Assembly: GCA_014529385.2 (NCBI GenBank)
Contig: CM043948.1
Span: 74,858,791-74,918,790, forward strand
DNA from: Adiantum capillus-veneris
Lineage: Eukaryota > Streptophyta > Polypodiopsida > Polypodiales > Pteridaceae
DNA: 60,000 bases
Direction: 5' to 3'
Below are positions 33,038 through 44,089 of the stretch, piece by piece (the first letter of the stretch is position 1; the number at the start of each line of letters is the position of its first letter). Made by a program: the position numbers and the translations under genes. A model generated the notes under the pieces. That model was not told where the DNA came from, searched no databases, and worked only from the letters and a program-made list of their open reading frames with translations.

Positions 33038-34271
33038 CTAGCTCTTTAGGAGAGAGTTTGTTTTTACCTTTGTAAACTCCTTTCTCCTTGGTCTTGTTGT
33101 TGTTGTTGAAGTTGACTTGCGAAGAACTTTGAGTATTGTTCTTACCCTTTGCATCATTTTGATCTTTGTTTTCCATGGGCTTGGCATTTCTTTTAGCCCC
33201 TTGTTGAAAATTGATACGAGATGCAACCATAGTGTGGTGGATGACTTTGGTGATAGAACCAGGCTGTTGGGAGTTGACATACTTGGCCATTTCTTCAGGT
33301 AATCCCGCTTAAAATTTTTGCTTTTTCTCGACAAAGTCTATCTTTGAAAGGCTGTAGCTTTGATATGTAAATTCCAAAAATTGTCTACATATTTGTCGAT
33401 AGACTCATGGGAGAGTAGCTTCAAGCTTCTCCATTCAGTAAGCACTTTGTCCTTGGCATCGCTTGAAAGAAATTGCTTCATTATGGAAACTCGTAGAGTT
33501 CTCCATGTCCTTGGGGCTTTGCCATTCTCTTGGAGACTAGCCACCATTGATGAGCAGATTTTTGAAAGTGCATAGCTACATGGTGTAGCTTGGAGGAATC
33601 TGTGAATCCCTTCTCCAAAGGCCGCATCGAATTGCTGGATGAAGGCCAATACTTTATTAGTAGTACCAAAGGTACCATCATAGGTGAGAAAAGAGATACT
33701 CTTTCCTCTCTCTTTGAACTTCTTAAGATTTTGGGACTTTTTCCAAGCAAGGTAGGATTTGCGATGTCCTCTCCTCTTGTATTCTCTAGGAGGACATAAG
33801 AGGAGGAAGGTGAAGAAGAAGGAGAAGAGGGTGACCTCTTTCTTGCCTTTTTCTTCCTTGTTTCCTCTCTTCCCTTTTGGCGTGACGAGGAGAAGAATGA
33901 TCTTTTCCTCTTAGGAGGATATAGGGATCGTCGAGACTGCCATCTTCGTGGAGACACTTCTTCGGAGGAATTCGGAGTTTCACTTCTTTCTTGGTCATTG
34001 GCTTCCTCCTCCTCTCTTATTGAAGAGAGTCTTCTTTTGGAATTCTCAACCAGAGGCTTCCTAAGATCTCTCTCTTCTTGGAGAGGTAGGGAAATCCCAT
34101 AAGCACGAAGTTGTTGGGTAACTTCCGCTTGCGAGGTAGGGTTGCCCATAGCTTGTTGCAACCTAGTAACAAGATAGTTCAGAAACATTGGCGCATCATC
34201 AGTAGCACCTTCAAATGTGCAAAATCAAAGTTATCAATATTCATTCTACTCTCTTGATTATTGTCGTCCAT
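33038..34271 (-). pseudogene. gypsy gag
   Basis: An ATG at 34271 opens MDDNNQESRMNID, with a stop after ~30 codons. A shifted frame (33481-34188) carries RLQQAMGNPTSQAEVTQQLR and a basic Ser-rich region. The retrotransposon gag domain (33338-33649) includes RTWRTLRVSIMKQFLSSDAK and DKVLTEWRSLKLLSHESIDK. A basic linker reaches the knuckle near 33030. At least two frameshifts. Confidence 0.8.
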
Positions 34272-34665
34272 GCTAATTAAACTTATGTGTATGCTACTTT
34301 GTGATTTGGTACCCTCAAAAACCTTAGTTGCTACTCTTATTTACCTTTGAAAATTATATCTCGAGTAGCCAAACCCATGGTTTAGAGACTATTGATTGCA
34401 AAGAGTAGTGGAGAGGGTCTAATATTTTTTGGTTGATTATGATTCTTGCTGAGCTTGCTAGTAGCTCAATAATGGTTAAGCAAAAGGCAAGCCCCGAGAG
34501 ACTCCATTATTAAGTCTATAGTTCCCAATGATGTACCTCGATCTAAGTCCTTTTCAACAAGGATAATAGATCCCTGTCCCACTTACCCTCTTGCAATGAA
34601 CATGTCCAACCTTTCATGGACAACTTAAGGACCGCTCTTCTTAAGCAAGAAAAGAGAAACCAATA

Positions 34666-34677
34666 GCTCTGATACCA
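34666..34677 (-). promoter_or_regulatory. gypsy primer-binding site (initiator Met tRNA)
   Basis: TGGTATCAGAGC on the minus strand, one base from the 5' LTR end at 34679. Confidence 0.9.
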
Positions 34678-34678
34678 A

Positions 34679-36125
34679 TGTAATGAAAATGGACTATGAA
34701 CATTGAGAATAGCGAATTAAGAAAACTGTAGTGAGTAGTTTTATGAGAATATTTTGAGAAAATAGAGGGTGAACCTGATTAGAGGTAGCAACATAACCAT
34801 GATACTTAATTAACTTGGCATGAACAATACTTTGCAAGAGAGAGAATTAGAGAACTTGACAACAGTTTAGGACCGGATTTATGTGGAGCCGGTCCCCCCT
34901 CTAAAAGGCTTTTGTATTATACGTTCTCCCATAAAGAGAGACTTGGTACAATACAAGATTTGTGTTCCTTGAGACCTGATGGTGCAATGAAGATAGAGAG
35001 CTTCATGCACCATAATTATGCATGTAGCTTAGCTAAATGAAAGCATTAACTTGTCCCCGGCCTCAGTCCTAAGACCTCAAACACCTTCAAAGATTTCTCC
35101 ACCTTCAAAGGTGGAGAAAGCTAGCAGGGAATGAGGGTAGGGAAGAGGAAGAAGAAACATTCTTGCAAGAAAAAAATAGTTCCTCACTTATCATCACTCT
35201 TGTTGCATAGCATAGCATAATAGCATAGTAATGATGATGAAGAAGATGGCAAGCTTAATCATTGAAGCATGGCTCTTGGTCGGATTTGAATTCCATAGCC
35301 AGGAGTGTTGGTGTAGGCTCTCAACTTCTCAACAACCTTGGAAAAGGAGATGAAGTTCTTGCACTTAGCACTTCACACAATGACAGCGTGTGTGAGTGTG
35401 TGGGAGAGAGTATACCCCCTCAAGCTAGCACTCTACTTGCATGGTCAACCCTCTTCTAGCTCATGCATGTGTCTCATTGGCTCTCTCAAGCTTAGCCAAT
35501 CACAAGCCTTGGTCACAACTAGCAATAGAGGTAGCCTTTGGACAAGTTTCCTCATTTCCCCTTTAATTAGGTAAATTGTCATTGGACCTCTCTAAGGGTC
35601 AACCAATAGACTTTAGACACACCATGAGGGTAACCTAGGGGCTTGAGATGTGTACCTTTTGCCTCTTTGAGCAAGGGGTGCCCTTTGGATGAGGGAGTGG
35701 TCACTCAACCCCATCCCCTACTCTCATGGCTTGCCCCCTCCTTTGTAGGCCTTGCTTTGACTTCAAGTACCTCAAGCATCTTAGCCCCCAAATACCTTAA
35801 GAATTTCAAGCACCTGAATCATCAAGCATGACAAGCACCTTAGTTAGCAAGCACGACAAGCACCTAAACCACCTTAGTCAACAAGCACGACAAGCACCTC
35901 AAGCACTTTAGTCAGCAAGCGTGCCAAGCACCTCAAGCTTTGGCCTGGTTACCACCTCAAGCTAAGCCCTAGCTTGCCTAAGGTCCTAGGTCTAAGGACT
36001 TTTAATACTAATCTTTGGAGGTATTTAATAAAGATAACCCTAAGGTCTTTCAACCTCCATTAGCTAGCATTGCTCTTTGACATACCATCTCTCATTTGGA
36101 CCCATTGACTTTGGTCCCGTGCTGA
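34679..36125 (-). repeat. gypsy 5' LTR, major part
   Basis: Begins TGTAATGAAAATGGACTATG. It has the ~236 bases (35205-35440) missing from the left LTR. It is cut at GTGCTGA by copia-2 and continues at 43961-44084. Confidence 0.92.
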
Positions 36126-36210
36126 TGTTAGGAAATAGGGCGTAGCTTAGTAGATAATTGAGTAGATTACTTAATGGAGAGAGATAATTTTCACACGCAA
36201 GAGATTATAG

Positions 36211-36218
<8 letters not shown>

Positions 36219-36296
<78 letters not shown>
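36219..36296. repeat. (AG)n microsatellite in copia-2 LTR, LINE-A insertion point
   Basis: A ~78-base pure AG tract. Related LTRs have 16-52 bases here, followed by GCACAATATAC or TACACACGATATAC; in this copy the tract meets the LINE-A 3' tail instead. Confidence 0.95.
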
Positions 36297-36299
<3 letters not shown>

Positions 36300-39052
36300 G
36301 AAATGAAATGTTATATTAACGTCTTCAAAAGGCCAGAATGACCTATGAGACCAAACTGATACAAAAGTGGTGAATCTGTTACAATGTCTATGTACCTTAG
36401 TACTGAAGTACTAAGTGTGAAAAGTGTGAAATTTAAATGTGAAACTAAATACAAAGTATTAAATAAACTTCTTAGGATCGTTCTGGGTGTCTAGCTAGAA
36501 TGCTTCTAATCCTTTGTTGTAGTCTCCTCCGGTGAAGTGTGCTTCTGTATCTTGGTCATGGTCGTCTCGATTTCCTAAGCTCAATTGCTCTGTCAATTAG
36601 GGTGCCTTTGGGGAGAATGTGGGTACTCCTTTGTGTCTGCTGTTGGCCTCTTGCTTCCCCTTCCACTCCTGCTTCTCTCGATCCGAAGAAGTCTGTGATT
36701 TGCCTCTGAGGCTGTAGTGCTCTTTGTCTTCTCATTAGATTATCCCTGTGCCGATGTAGTTCCAGTAGGTACAAGCCTAAGCATCTTTGATCTTGGTATT
36801 GCATGATTCTATCTAGAGGTCCAAAGCCCTCTTTAAAGAGGCAGTGAAAACGCCCACGTATCTCGTAGTATACTGTGCAGTGGCATATATAGTGTAATTA
36901 TGTTTCCGGCTCCATTCCGCATAACTTGCAAATTCTGCTCTCAGGTGGGATTCCCCTAAATTTGCCAAATTCAATTTCCAATTGGTGTGAGGATGTACGA
37001 ATTTGACCAATATCACATCTCACCCCATGAGACAGGTGGGTATCCATGTAACTCGGGCGAATCACAAATCCATCTTCAGATAGTTGTAGGAAGTTTTCTT
37101 TGTAGTTGGCCATCTTCGTGCCCAATTCTTGTGTAGGGTCTACCCATGTCCTCTTAGTATCCAACTGTATAAGATCCTGTCGGATGATTTTATTAATCTC
37201 CTTTCGTGTAATTGCCAATGATGGAGCCTCAAGAGAGTATTGGAAGGGGGGCAATCTTTCCATACTGAACCCGTTTCTCTGAAACCACGAAGACAGTGGC
37301 GCATACCAGCATGATGTATCCCCTTTCATTGCCAATTGTCGAGAGGATTGGAGGGCTAGTCTAGTATATCGGCCATTATTTGTATCCCACAAACCATGTA
37401 TAAAGGACACTGATCTGGTAAGAGCTTCAATTTCTATCGGAGGGGCCGCTAGTTCCGCTCGGGTAATCGCGTGTGGTACGGAGGCCTTGGCTCTAATCAA
37501 TCGGGAAATCATAGATACCAAAGGTCTCTCCATTGACTTCCAATTATCCTGATCCACAGATGGTCCCCAAATCTGGACCCCATAAAGCATAGCTGAAGCC
37601 ACCATAGTATCAAAGAGCCAAAGTTTTGTTCGTGGTTCCTGAAACTGCACTTGTGAACACATCCTCTCCAACCCTCCCAGGGTTGCAGAGGCTCTGGATA
37701 ATCTAGCATCCGCTGCTTTCTTAAGAGTAAACTTCGGTCTTGCAAATAGCACCCCAAGGTATGTGTATGCATCTGTGTACTCTACTGTATCCTGGCCATA
37801 TGCAAATGTAGGTGCCAATCTCCTAAATCCCTGTGGTGTGGTGTTAAACACCATAACTTTGGTTTTACCCAAGTTTACCGACAGTCCACTGTCCTCCACG
37901 AATTTATGTAAAGCATCGAGCTGCCTCTGCATTCCATCTGGTGATTCTGCTATCAATACAATATCATCTGCATAGAACAACAATGGGATCCATGACCCTC
38001 CAAGTTGAGCACCTCTGTCACCTTCCCTATCAATGTAATCTGATACCTCATCTATGTACATACCAAATAAAGTTGGGGACAGTGGGCATCCTTGCTTTAC
38101 TCTAACGGTGGAGTGAACAATGTCGGAATCCCCTTCTGGAGTACGTACATAACCAGCTATTGATTCGTATAAGGCCATGATCCCCCAAATAATCTCTTTG
38201 GGGACCCCTAACTCTTGCATCCTGCACATCAATCTGGCCCTTGGTACTGTATCAAAAGCTTTCCGAAAATCCACAAAGCAACAATACATTCTTCTCCCAT
38301 TTGCTCTTCCTTCTTCAATAATGGCTCTGAGCGTAAGAATATGATCTAAAGTGGAATAACCCCTTCTGAATCCAGCTTGTCCCGTTGCCCTTATGCCCTG
38401 ATTCTCTACCCATCTACTCAATTTTTGTTCAAGAATGGATGTGTACAGTCGGGTCAAAGTGTGACCTACCATAATGGTACGGTAGTTCCCGAGTATCATA
38501 GGATCCCCTAACTTGAAAATAGGTACGATAGTAGATAATTTCCAAGATTCAGGGAATCCTTCACACATGACCCGATTAAACACACGAGCAAGGACTTCTG
38601 AAAGTAGATCCCTGGCATGGATCAGATGTTCTGCTACTAAACCATCATGATCATATGCTCTTCTTGTCTTCATCTTATCAATGGATTTTTCCACCATTTC
38701 CGTAGTAAAGAAAGTACTAGTAGCAGGGCATGGCTCTAGTGGATCTGGTAATGGAGGCTGTCCAGATACCATATATAATGATGTTACATATTGACCCCAT
38801 ATCTCAGGAGAAGTAATCGTCGGAGGCGGTGAGTGCTCGTGAAATAAGCGCCATGCCTCATGTGAGTCCTAACTCAAGAAGAGCTGATATAAATCCTTCT
38901 CCAGTTTGGCTGAAAATGCCCTTTTCTTGCGATGTACTATACGCCGAAGAGCAATCCGAGACTGCTTATATGTGATGATCCCAAGTGTAAGCTCTTTCTG
39001 GACCTGGGTTCTCGTCTTTCTGCATTCCTCGTCATACCAGCTGTTTTGAGGC
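36297..39052 (-). mobile_element. LINE-A: 5'-truncated LINE inserted in copia-2 LTR
   Basis: Non-LTR element ~2.75 kb long. Its 3' end lies against the AG tract through a short tandem tail (three CATTT units on the minus strand). Its 5' end meets GCACAATATACG, the LTR sequence that normally follows the AG tract. The endonuclease domain is missing, so it is a 5'-truncated insertion. 3'-terminal sequence matches LINE-B. Only two nonsense codons interrupt ORF2, so it is a comparatively recent arrival. Confidence 0.88.
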
Positions 39053-39054
39053 AC
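36556..39054 (-). pseudogene. LINE-A ORF2: reverse transcriptase and Cys/His C-terminal domain
   Basis: The frame begins within a linker (SWYDEECRKTRTQVQKEL), typical of sequence between endonuclease and RT. RT blocks: WKLSTIVPIFKLGDP, ATGQAGFRRGYSTLDHILTL, VDFRKAFDTVPRARLM, VKQGCPLSPTLFGMYIDEV and the catalytic FYADDIV (~37960-37980), then LGKTKVMVFNT and YTYLGVLF. The C-terminal domain has CKLCGMEPE and HYICHC. TAG at 38869-38871 and TAA at 36898-36900 interrupt an otherwise continuous frame that stops at 36556. All RT catalytic residues are present. RT style is closer to RTE/Jockey-like LINEs than to the L1-type copies in this window. Confidence 0.88.
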
Positions 39055-39649
39055 AATATACGTGGTTCACCCAATGTGGGCTACGTCCACGGGAAAGCAA
39101 CCACTCAATGGTTTTAGTACTTCAAAACAAGAAGTAGGTTACAAAGGATTTATACCCTTTTGGAGCTCCCACCTTGCTTCACTCTCACCACCTCACACCC
39201 ACCTTGTTGCATCAACTTCACACTCTAAAATGTGTGTAGAAATGGCCTCCTTTTATAGGCCAAAAGGGCTACCCTCTCTCATGAGAGGCAGCCATGTGTA
39301 GTCGCCCTTGTGTAGATAAGTCCAAATCGGACCCTCCAATCCGGCCATGTGTGGCCGCCCTTGTGTAGACAAGTCCGCCATTGAATTCGGCCACCACGGT
39401 CCCCGGCCAACCGGCCAACCAATCGGTCGTTTTTCGACCACTTTTCGGCCGCCGTCTGGCCATAATATTCCTCCATAATATTCACCCATAATATTTTGGC
39501 GTGAAAATTTTGGTTTTCGGCGAGTGATTTTATTTTTTGACGAGTTATTTTTCTTTACGCGCAATGGCTTCTCCTCATAATGGGGACCTTACAAAAGTGT
39601 TTTTTTAACACAAAATTACGAGGGGTAAATCAAGCTCCATACTTTAACA
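39053..39649 (-). repeat. copia-2 3' LTR, second part
   Basis: CACAATATACGTGGTTCACC to ATACTTTAACA, continuing the LTR after LINE-A and followed by the polypurine tract AAGTGGGAGAT (minus). Confidence 0.92.
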
Positions 39650-39749
39650 ATCTCCCACTTGGAGACTCATCTCCAAACCAAAACTGTGACTGCTTTCCAT
39701 CTTGGCTTTTTATCCTTGAATGCCGATTGAAGATGATCAAAAGCTCAAC

Positions 39750-41290
39750 TTCTCCTTGTTCACCACCTTTGTAAACATGTCGATGGATTTTCACTTGTAT
39801 GCACCTTTCCTAGCTTTAGCTGTCCCTCTTCCAAAAGAGTGCATATGAAGTGATATCTCATCTCAATGTGCTTTGTCCTTGAATGAAAGATTGATTTCTT
39901 CGCAAGATGGATAGCGCTTTGGCAATCACTGTACAAGACACAATTGTCTTGTTTGAATCCAAGCTCTTCTAAAAATCTGTGAAGCCACATAATTTCTTTG
40001 CTTGCCTCCGTCATTGCTACATACTCTGCTTCCGTGGTAGAAAGTGAGACCACTTTCTGCAGCTTTGAAGCCCAACTTATTGTTGTGCCTCCAACCGTGA
40101 AGACATAGCCAGTAGTGCTCCTTCAAGTATCTTTGTCACCTGCCATATTTGCATCAGCATACCCTTGTAGAAAAATATCAGTTCCTCCAAAATACAAAGC
40201 ATTTGTTGTTGTCCCTTTTAGATACCTAAGTATCCACTTCAGAGCTTGCCAGTGCTCTTTACCTGGGTTGCCCATGAACCTACTTACAACTCCCACTGCA
40301 TGTGCAATGTCTGGCCTTGTCAAGCAGACCATAGCATACATAAGAGAACCTACCACCGCAGCATATGGAACTTTGGACATCCAGGCTATCTCCTCTTGTG
40401 TCTTTGGACACATATACTTGGTTAGTTTAAAGTGACCAGCCAAAGGTGTAGAAACCATTTTTGCATTTTGCATTGTAAACATTTCTAGTACCTTCTTGAT
40501 GTAATTCTCTTGCGATAGATTTATTGTCTTCTTCGTCCTTTCCCTTGATATCTTCATACCAAGTATCCTCTTTCCAACACCTAAATCTTTCATTGAAAAA
40601 GATTTGGACAGCTCCTCTTTTAGGTCTTTGATGTCCTGCATGTTAGCACTTGTAGTCAACATGTCATCAACATACAACATTAGGATGATGAACTTCCCAT
40701 CTCCCAAATTCTTCGTGTAGACGCAATGATCTGAGTTGCATCTTCTGAATCCATGATCTAACATCCATCGATCGAACTTCAAGTACCATTGTCTTGATGC
40801 TTGCTTTAAGCCATACAAGATTTTCTTTAATTTGCAAACCATTTTCTCCTTACCTTTTACTTCATACCCCTTTGGTTGAAGCATGTAAATTTCCTCCTCT
40901 AAGTCACCGTGAGGGAATGCCGTATTTACATACATTTGCTCAAGATTTAGATCATGAGCAGCCACAAGGCTTAAGACAAGCCTAATTGAGTTTATTTTTA
41001 CAACAAGAGAAAATATTTCATTGAAGTGAATACCTTTCTTTTGAGGAAACCCTTTTACCACAAACCTAGACTTGTACCTTTTCTTCCCACCTTCTTCTTC
41101 CTTCAGCTTGTACACCCATTTGTTTTGAAGTGACTGCTTACCTTTAGGCAACTCAACCAACTCCCATGTTTGGCTGTGATGTAGTGAGTCCATCTCCACT
41201 TGCAGTGCTCTTCGTCCATTCCTCTTTGGATTCGTGTTACATAGCTTCTTCGTATGACTCCGGCTCTCCAAAATCTTAGATCAAGAGATG
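39750..41290 (-). pseudogene. copia-2 reverse transcriptase and RNase H
   Basis: The 382-codon frame (40123-41271) spans WELVELPKGKQ, NKWVYKLKEEEGG, KGIHFNEIFSLVVK, NTAFPHGDLEEEIYML, LYGLKQASRQWYLKFD, the catalytic LYVDDML, and RNase H motifs VGSLMYAMV and WILRYLKGTT. A stop after AGDKDT (~40123) is followed by the remaining RNase [21 protein letters not shown] and [12 protein letters not shown], ending in a disrupted ENPSTCL. The catalytic Tyr is kept here but is Cys in copia-1. Confidence 0.9.
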
Positions 41291-42509
41291 GTTGAAGGAA
41301 GGAACAAACCTTTCTGGAGGTCTACTTACTCTTGTAGATTTTCGGGGAATAGGTTGAGGCTCCTCATTTGGTCGACGTTGTTGCACATTGTCACCGTTTG
41401 CAGTCCTTGAGTCTTCACCGTCCTCAAGCTCCATGTACTCATTACCTGTTTCTTTTGTTTGTTTTCTTTGCAATTAATCTTTGTACATATTTTGTTTGTT
41501 AAAAATTACATCCCTACTCCTTAAGATTTTACCATCTTCAGGATTTCATAGGCGATATCCAAGGTCACCTTCTCCATAGCCAATGAAGAAACACTTTTTG
41601 GACTTTGCATCTAGCTTTGATCTTAGGCTTCTATCTATTTGCATGAAAGCTTCACACCCAAACACTTTGAGAAATGCATAACTCACCGGTTTACCTGTCC
41701 ATGCCTCTTCTGGAACTCTCCCAACCAATGTCGTTAAGGGTGACCGGTTGATTACGTACACAGACGTACTTACAGTTTCCGCCCAAAAGCTCAAGCGATA
41801 GGCCTGCATGTAGCCGCATGCTTCGTGCTCGTTCCATGATTGTTTTGTTCATCTTTTTGAAAATGCCATTTTGTTGAGGTGTCCTTGGGGTTGTTCTTTG
41901 CCTCCAAATGCCATTGCTAGCACAAAAGCTTTCAAAAGCTTGGCTGCAATATTCGCCTCCATTGTCGGATCTGAGGCATTTAACCTTAGTACCTGTTTCA
42001 TTCTCCACAAAGGCTTTCCACCTTTGAAATATGAAAAACACATCGGATTTATTCTTTATTACATAAAACCATGTTTTCCTAGTTGCATTGACTAAGAATG
42101 TTACATAGTACAATGAGCCACCAAGTGATGGTGTACTTGCAGAACCCCAAGCGTCAGAACGAACCAACTCAAGTTTTTTATTTTTTCTTTCATTTCCGGA
42201 TTTTTGAAATTTTACCCTCTTTTGTTTATCATAAACACAATCTTCACAGAACTCTAAGTCCACTTCTTTCAAACTTGGTAGAAGCTTCTTTGTTTGAAGG
42301 ATTTGCATTCCTTTGGAATTCATATGCCCAAGCCGGTAGTGCCACACTGCACTGTCAACTTCTGTAGTTGTTGCACAAGCTGAAGGTTGCATGCTAACAG
42401 TACACAAGTAAAGTGTACCAACCTTTTCTCCCTTGGCAACCACCAAATATCCCTTTGAGATCTTCCACCATTTGCTTCCGAATGCAATGTTGTGACCTTC
42501 ATCGCCCAA
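41276..42509 (-). pseudogene. copia-2 integrase and pre-integrase domain
   Basis: The frame 41691-42509 has HYRLGHMNSKGMQILQ, CEDCVYDKQKRVKFQ, the first catalytic region as VRSDAWGSASTPSLGG, SDNGGEYCSQAFESFC and TPQQNGIFKKMNKTIMERA. A shifted frame (41546-41809) continues with KVFGCEAFMQIDRSLRSK and CFFIGYGEGDLGYR. A third (41276-41473) holds the acidic linker to RT. Confidence 0.88.
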
Positions 42510-42512
42510 TTG

Positions 42513-42893
42513 TCATGTAGAGATCAAATTTTTGCAAAGAGAAGGAACATGCATAACATCTTTAAGCTTCCATTCATTTCCGTTAGTAGTTTTAACACAA
42601 ACTGTACCTTTGCCGACAATTTCACAAGCTTCATCATCTCCCAAGTATACATACCCAAAATTACCTTTGGTGTAATCTTGGAAATGTTGCTTGTGTGGTG
42701 TCGCATGGAATGAAGCCCCAGAATCTACTATCCACCATGAATTAGACACATTGTCTAATGAGAGAATTAGAGTATCTTGCTCTACTTTACTTGCCACATT
42801 GGTCTCCGATGTTGGCTTGTTGTCTTGAGACTCAGTCTCCTTCTTCTTCTTGGACCAGCAATCCTTTGGCCCTTCTTGCCGTAGTTCCAACAT
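42513..42893 (-). pseudogene. copia-2 protease
   Basis: WIVDSGASFHATPHKQHF gives the aspartic protease active site. NFGYVYLGDDEACEIVGKG and HVPSLCKNLIST follow, ending at a stop. About 80% of visible residues match copia-1. Confidence 0.88.
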
Positions 42894-43584
42894 TCAAGAA
42901 CTGACTTTGTGCGTGACTTGCTCCGTCTTGAGCGATCACGACCCTTTTGGTTTTTGAACCTCTCCTTAGGCCTTCCTCTTGTTTCCCTTGACAACACATC
43001 ACTTGATGATTCTCTTGTGCTTCTCCTTTGCATTTCCTCGCTTAGGAGAACACCCACAACATCATCAAACTAAGAGTATTTGTGCCAGAAATAGAATTAC
43101 TTACAGCCATCACAAGACTGTCCCAACTATCCGATAGAGATTATAGTATAAAGAGAGCTTGCACTTCATCATCGAAATTGATTTTCACTGATCGAATTAT
43201 GTTTGTGTTAAAGTCATTTAGGTGTTCTGCAAAACTGAACCATTCTCTGCCATCTTTAGATTGAACAAGCGCTTCATGAGAAATACCTTATTGGATGCGG
43301 ATGGTTTCTCGTAGAAGTTGTCAAGTGACTTCATCAAGTCCTCCGTGGTCTTCATCTCCGATATTGAAGACCACCCTTGATGCCAAGCTTAACCGGATTG
43401 TTTCCAGTGCCTTTTGATCAAGGACAATCCATGCTTCATCTACCATCGTTGCGGGCTTCTTTGCAAGACCGCCTAGTGGCAAATAGAGGTCCTTCTAGTA
43501 GAGATAATCTTCAATCTGCATCTTCCAATGTTGGTAGTTTTTGCCGTTAAACTTATCGATCTTGAGCTTCCCTTCGTCCATCAT
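42782..43584 (-). pseudogene. copia-2 gag
   Basis: An ATG at 43584/43581 opens DEGKLKIDKFNGKNYQHWKM, continuing through PATMVDEAWIVLDQKALETI, with scattered stops to KINFDDEVQALFIL. The zinc knuckle is damaged (CWNYGKKGQ then a short deletion), losing its Cys-His spacing. Confidence 0.85.
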
Positions 43585-43661
43585 TACTCCTACTCAATTC
43601 AAGGAATCCTTTCCTTGAGATAATTTAGCTACCTACGAGCAAACCTTGCTTTGATACTAGT

Positions 43662-43960
43662 TGTTAGGAAATAGGGCGTAGCTTAGTAGATAATTGAGTA
43701 GATTACTTAATGGAGAGAGATAATTTTCACACACAAAAGATTATAGAGTAGAGAGAGAGAGAGTACACACGATATACGTGGTTCACCCAATGTGGGCTAT
43801 GAGACTCGGCGTGAAAATTTTGGTTTTCGACGAGTGATTTTATTTTCCGATGAGTTATTTTTCTTCACACACGATGGCTTCTCCTCATAATGGGGGCCTT
43901 ACAAATGTGCGTTTTTAACACATAAAATTACGAGGGGTAAATCAGGCTCCATACTTAACA
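43662..43960 (-). repeat. copia-2 5' LTR with internal deletion
   Basis: Only 299 bases. The sequence jumps from CACCCAATGTGGGCTA to CGGCGTGAAAATTTTGG, omitting most of the middle of the partner LTR. Confidence 0.9.
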
Positions 43961-44084
43961 CTGAGATAGATCCATAAGCACATGTCTATATCCTAACCCT
44001 TGTTCTTTTTTATTCTTCCACATTAAATGATCAGTTTAATATGAGAAAATCATCTGGGTTAGTTAGATATTAGATTTTATGATA
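43961..44084 (-). repeat. gypsy 5' LTR, terminal part
   Basis: CTGAGATAGATCCATAAGCA to TTTTATGATA, aligning with 30416-30539 of the left LTR and followed by the TSD ACTCA. Confidence 0.92.
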
Positions 44085-44089
44085 ACTCA

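Larger units (their letters stand above)
36126..43960 (-). mobile_element. Ty1/copia retrotransposon copia-2, nested in the gypsy LTR
   Basis: Same family as copia-1: matching LTR ends (TGTTAGG ... TTAACA), polypurine tract and polyprotein. 3' LTR at 36126-36296 plus 39053-39649, split by LINE-A; internal region 39650-43661; 5' LTR 43662-43960, shortened by an internal deletion. CTGA is repeated on both sides (36122-36125, 43961-43964), one base short of the usual 5. The primer-binding site has drifted to TAGTATCAAAGC. The RT frame is the best kept of the copia elements here. Confidence 0.92.
29209..44084 (-). mobile_element. Ty3/gypsy retrotransposon with a nested copia element in its 5' LTR
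   Basis: LTRs at 29209-30539 and 34679-36125 continued at 43961-44084. Both open TGTAATG and close TGACA/TGATA. ACTCA flanks the whole at 29204-29208 and 44085-44089. The initiator-Met primer-binding site beside the right LTR sets the minus orientation. Internal order is gag, protease, RT, RNase H. Integrase is absent: only ~415 non-coding bases lie between the RNase H spacer and the 3' LTR. Copia-2 occupies 36126-43960. Frameshifts and stops are present in all domains. Confidence 0.92.
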
